Positions 28,186-28,477 of a DNA stretch of 28,477 bases are shown here, piece after piece. The notes under the pieces were generated by a model. That model saw nothing but the letters and a program-made list of their open reading frames with translations, was not told the DNA's origin and did not search any database. Positions within the stretch are counted from its first letter, which is position 1. The number at the start of each line of letters is the position of its first letter. The stretch is from a virus, in the IMG/VR virus record IMGVR_UViG_3300025666_000035, positions 1-28,477 of that record. The stretch is one strand, 5' to 3'. The translations under genes were made by a program, and so were the position numbers.

Positions 28186-28477
28186 TTATTTAGGTACTTC
28201 TGCGTTTCTTGGGTAACCGTAAAAGCTATGTGCTGCCTCAACTGGATATACCATAAAACCTCCAAAGTCTAAATCTAAACTGCTCATTACGTCTATGGCA
28301 TAACCATCATAATAAACCGCTGGAGTAATTATATTGCCCTCATCATCATAAGTAGCTGGTATCTTTACAACCTTACCGATATAAACAACCGCTGCCGTAT
28401 CTTTTGCAAATACTATTTCGTTATCTGTTTCAACTAAAACACCAATACTTAAAAGGTAGTCTTTGCCCTCTTGCTCT
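28186..28477 (-). CDS. C-terminal end of an unidentified protein (5' end cut by window edge)
   Basis: An open frame enters from the right edge and continues for 96 codons to TAA. It contains KDYLLSIGVLVETDNEIVFA, KVVKIPATYDDEGNIITPAV, YYDGYAIDVMSSLDLDFGGF and the ending EAAHSFYGYPRNAEVPK. It is beta-rich and aromatic, without membrane segments. Because it directly precedes the lysis genes it could be a late structural or tail-associated protein, but I do not recognise a family. Confidence 0.6.
   Translation of the reverse strand, partial: EQEGKDYLLSIGVLVETDNEIVFAKDTAAVVYIGKVVKIPATYDDEGNIITPAVYYDGYAIDVMSSLDLDFGGFMVYPVEAAHSFYGYPRNAEVPK

Noticed and set aside
1-28477. Direct circular join of the two window ends
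   Set aside because: Joining position 28477 to position 1 puts the two cut genes in different frames and gives an early stop, so sequence is missing between them.
1-28477. tRNA genes, integrase and attachment sites
   Set aside because: None was recognised by eye on either strand. A tRNA search program and a scan for recombinases would be needed to exclude them.

Overview
The window is part of a tailed double-stranded DNA phage (or closely related prophage) of a Bacteroidetes host, most likely a flavobacterium. Every supported gene lies on the minus strand, so transcription runs from the right edge to the left. The DNA is very A/T-rich. Start codons are preceded by A-rich tracts rather than Shine-Dalgarno sequences. 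Two host-type -7 elements (TATATTTG, consensus TAnnTTTG) stand before early genes. The protein set (PBSX-type terminase, XkdF-type protease, short tape measure with major tail protein, no sheath) suggests a siphovirus. Both edges cut genes: a tail fibre on the left and an unknown gene on the right.

Layout in the direction of transcription. (1) 28477-26866: end of an unknown gene, a small coiled-coil protein, an M15 peptidase endolysin, a 52-residue holin-like protein and a GTA-type holin. (2) 26830-25383: an A/T island, a 42-residue ORF, NinG, a terminator with a host-type promoter, two tiny proteins and a possible Rad52-like annealing protein. (3) 25381-17812: ParB-methyltransferase fusion, PD-(D/E)XK nuclease, SSB with a structured leader, RecA-fold ATPase, sigma-like factor, small genes, a second nuclease, 5'-3' exonuclease, cytosine methyltransferase, a protein resembling DnaA domain IV, and a PAPS-reductase-like enzyme. 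(4) 17775-15720: small and large terminase, then four tiny genes, two of them zinc-knuckle-like. (5) 15619-8721: a frameshifting tail-assembly gene, tail completion and neck proteins, large tail proteins and tape measure. (6) 8686-1: capsid protease, two paralogous coiled-coil proteins, a scaffold candidate, major capsid protein, tail tube, portal, connector and a modular tail fibre. Genes are packed with ATGA or TAATG overlaps, and about fourteen are under 60 codons.

Two regulatory signals stand out. First, five sites in front of late genes only share CGTTATATAA (four exact, one 9/10), with an upstream TRYAAA-like element at exactly 15 bp. Two follow intrinsic terminators, and four place the ATG 2-5 bp after the element, so the transcripts may be leaderless. 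The phage also encodes a sigma-like protein that could read them. Second, the SSB leader can fold into an H-type pseudoknot (5-bp and 7-bp stems, 1-nt first loop) followed by an A/U-rich tract, the layout of the autoregulatory T4/T2 gene 32 mRNA leader. Other notable features are a T10 slippery run for -1 frameshifting, sugar-binding-like modules inserted into the fibre, a methyltransferase-nuclease pair and a non-canonical order of structural genes.
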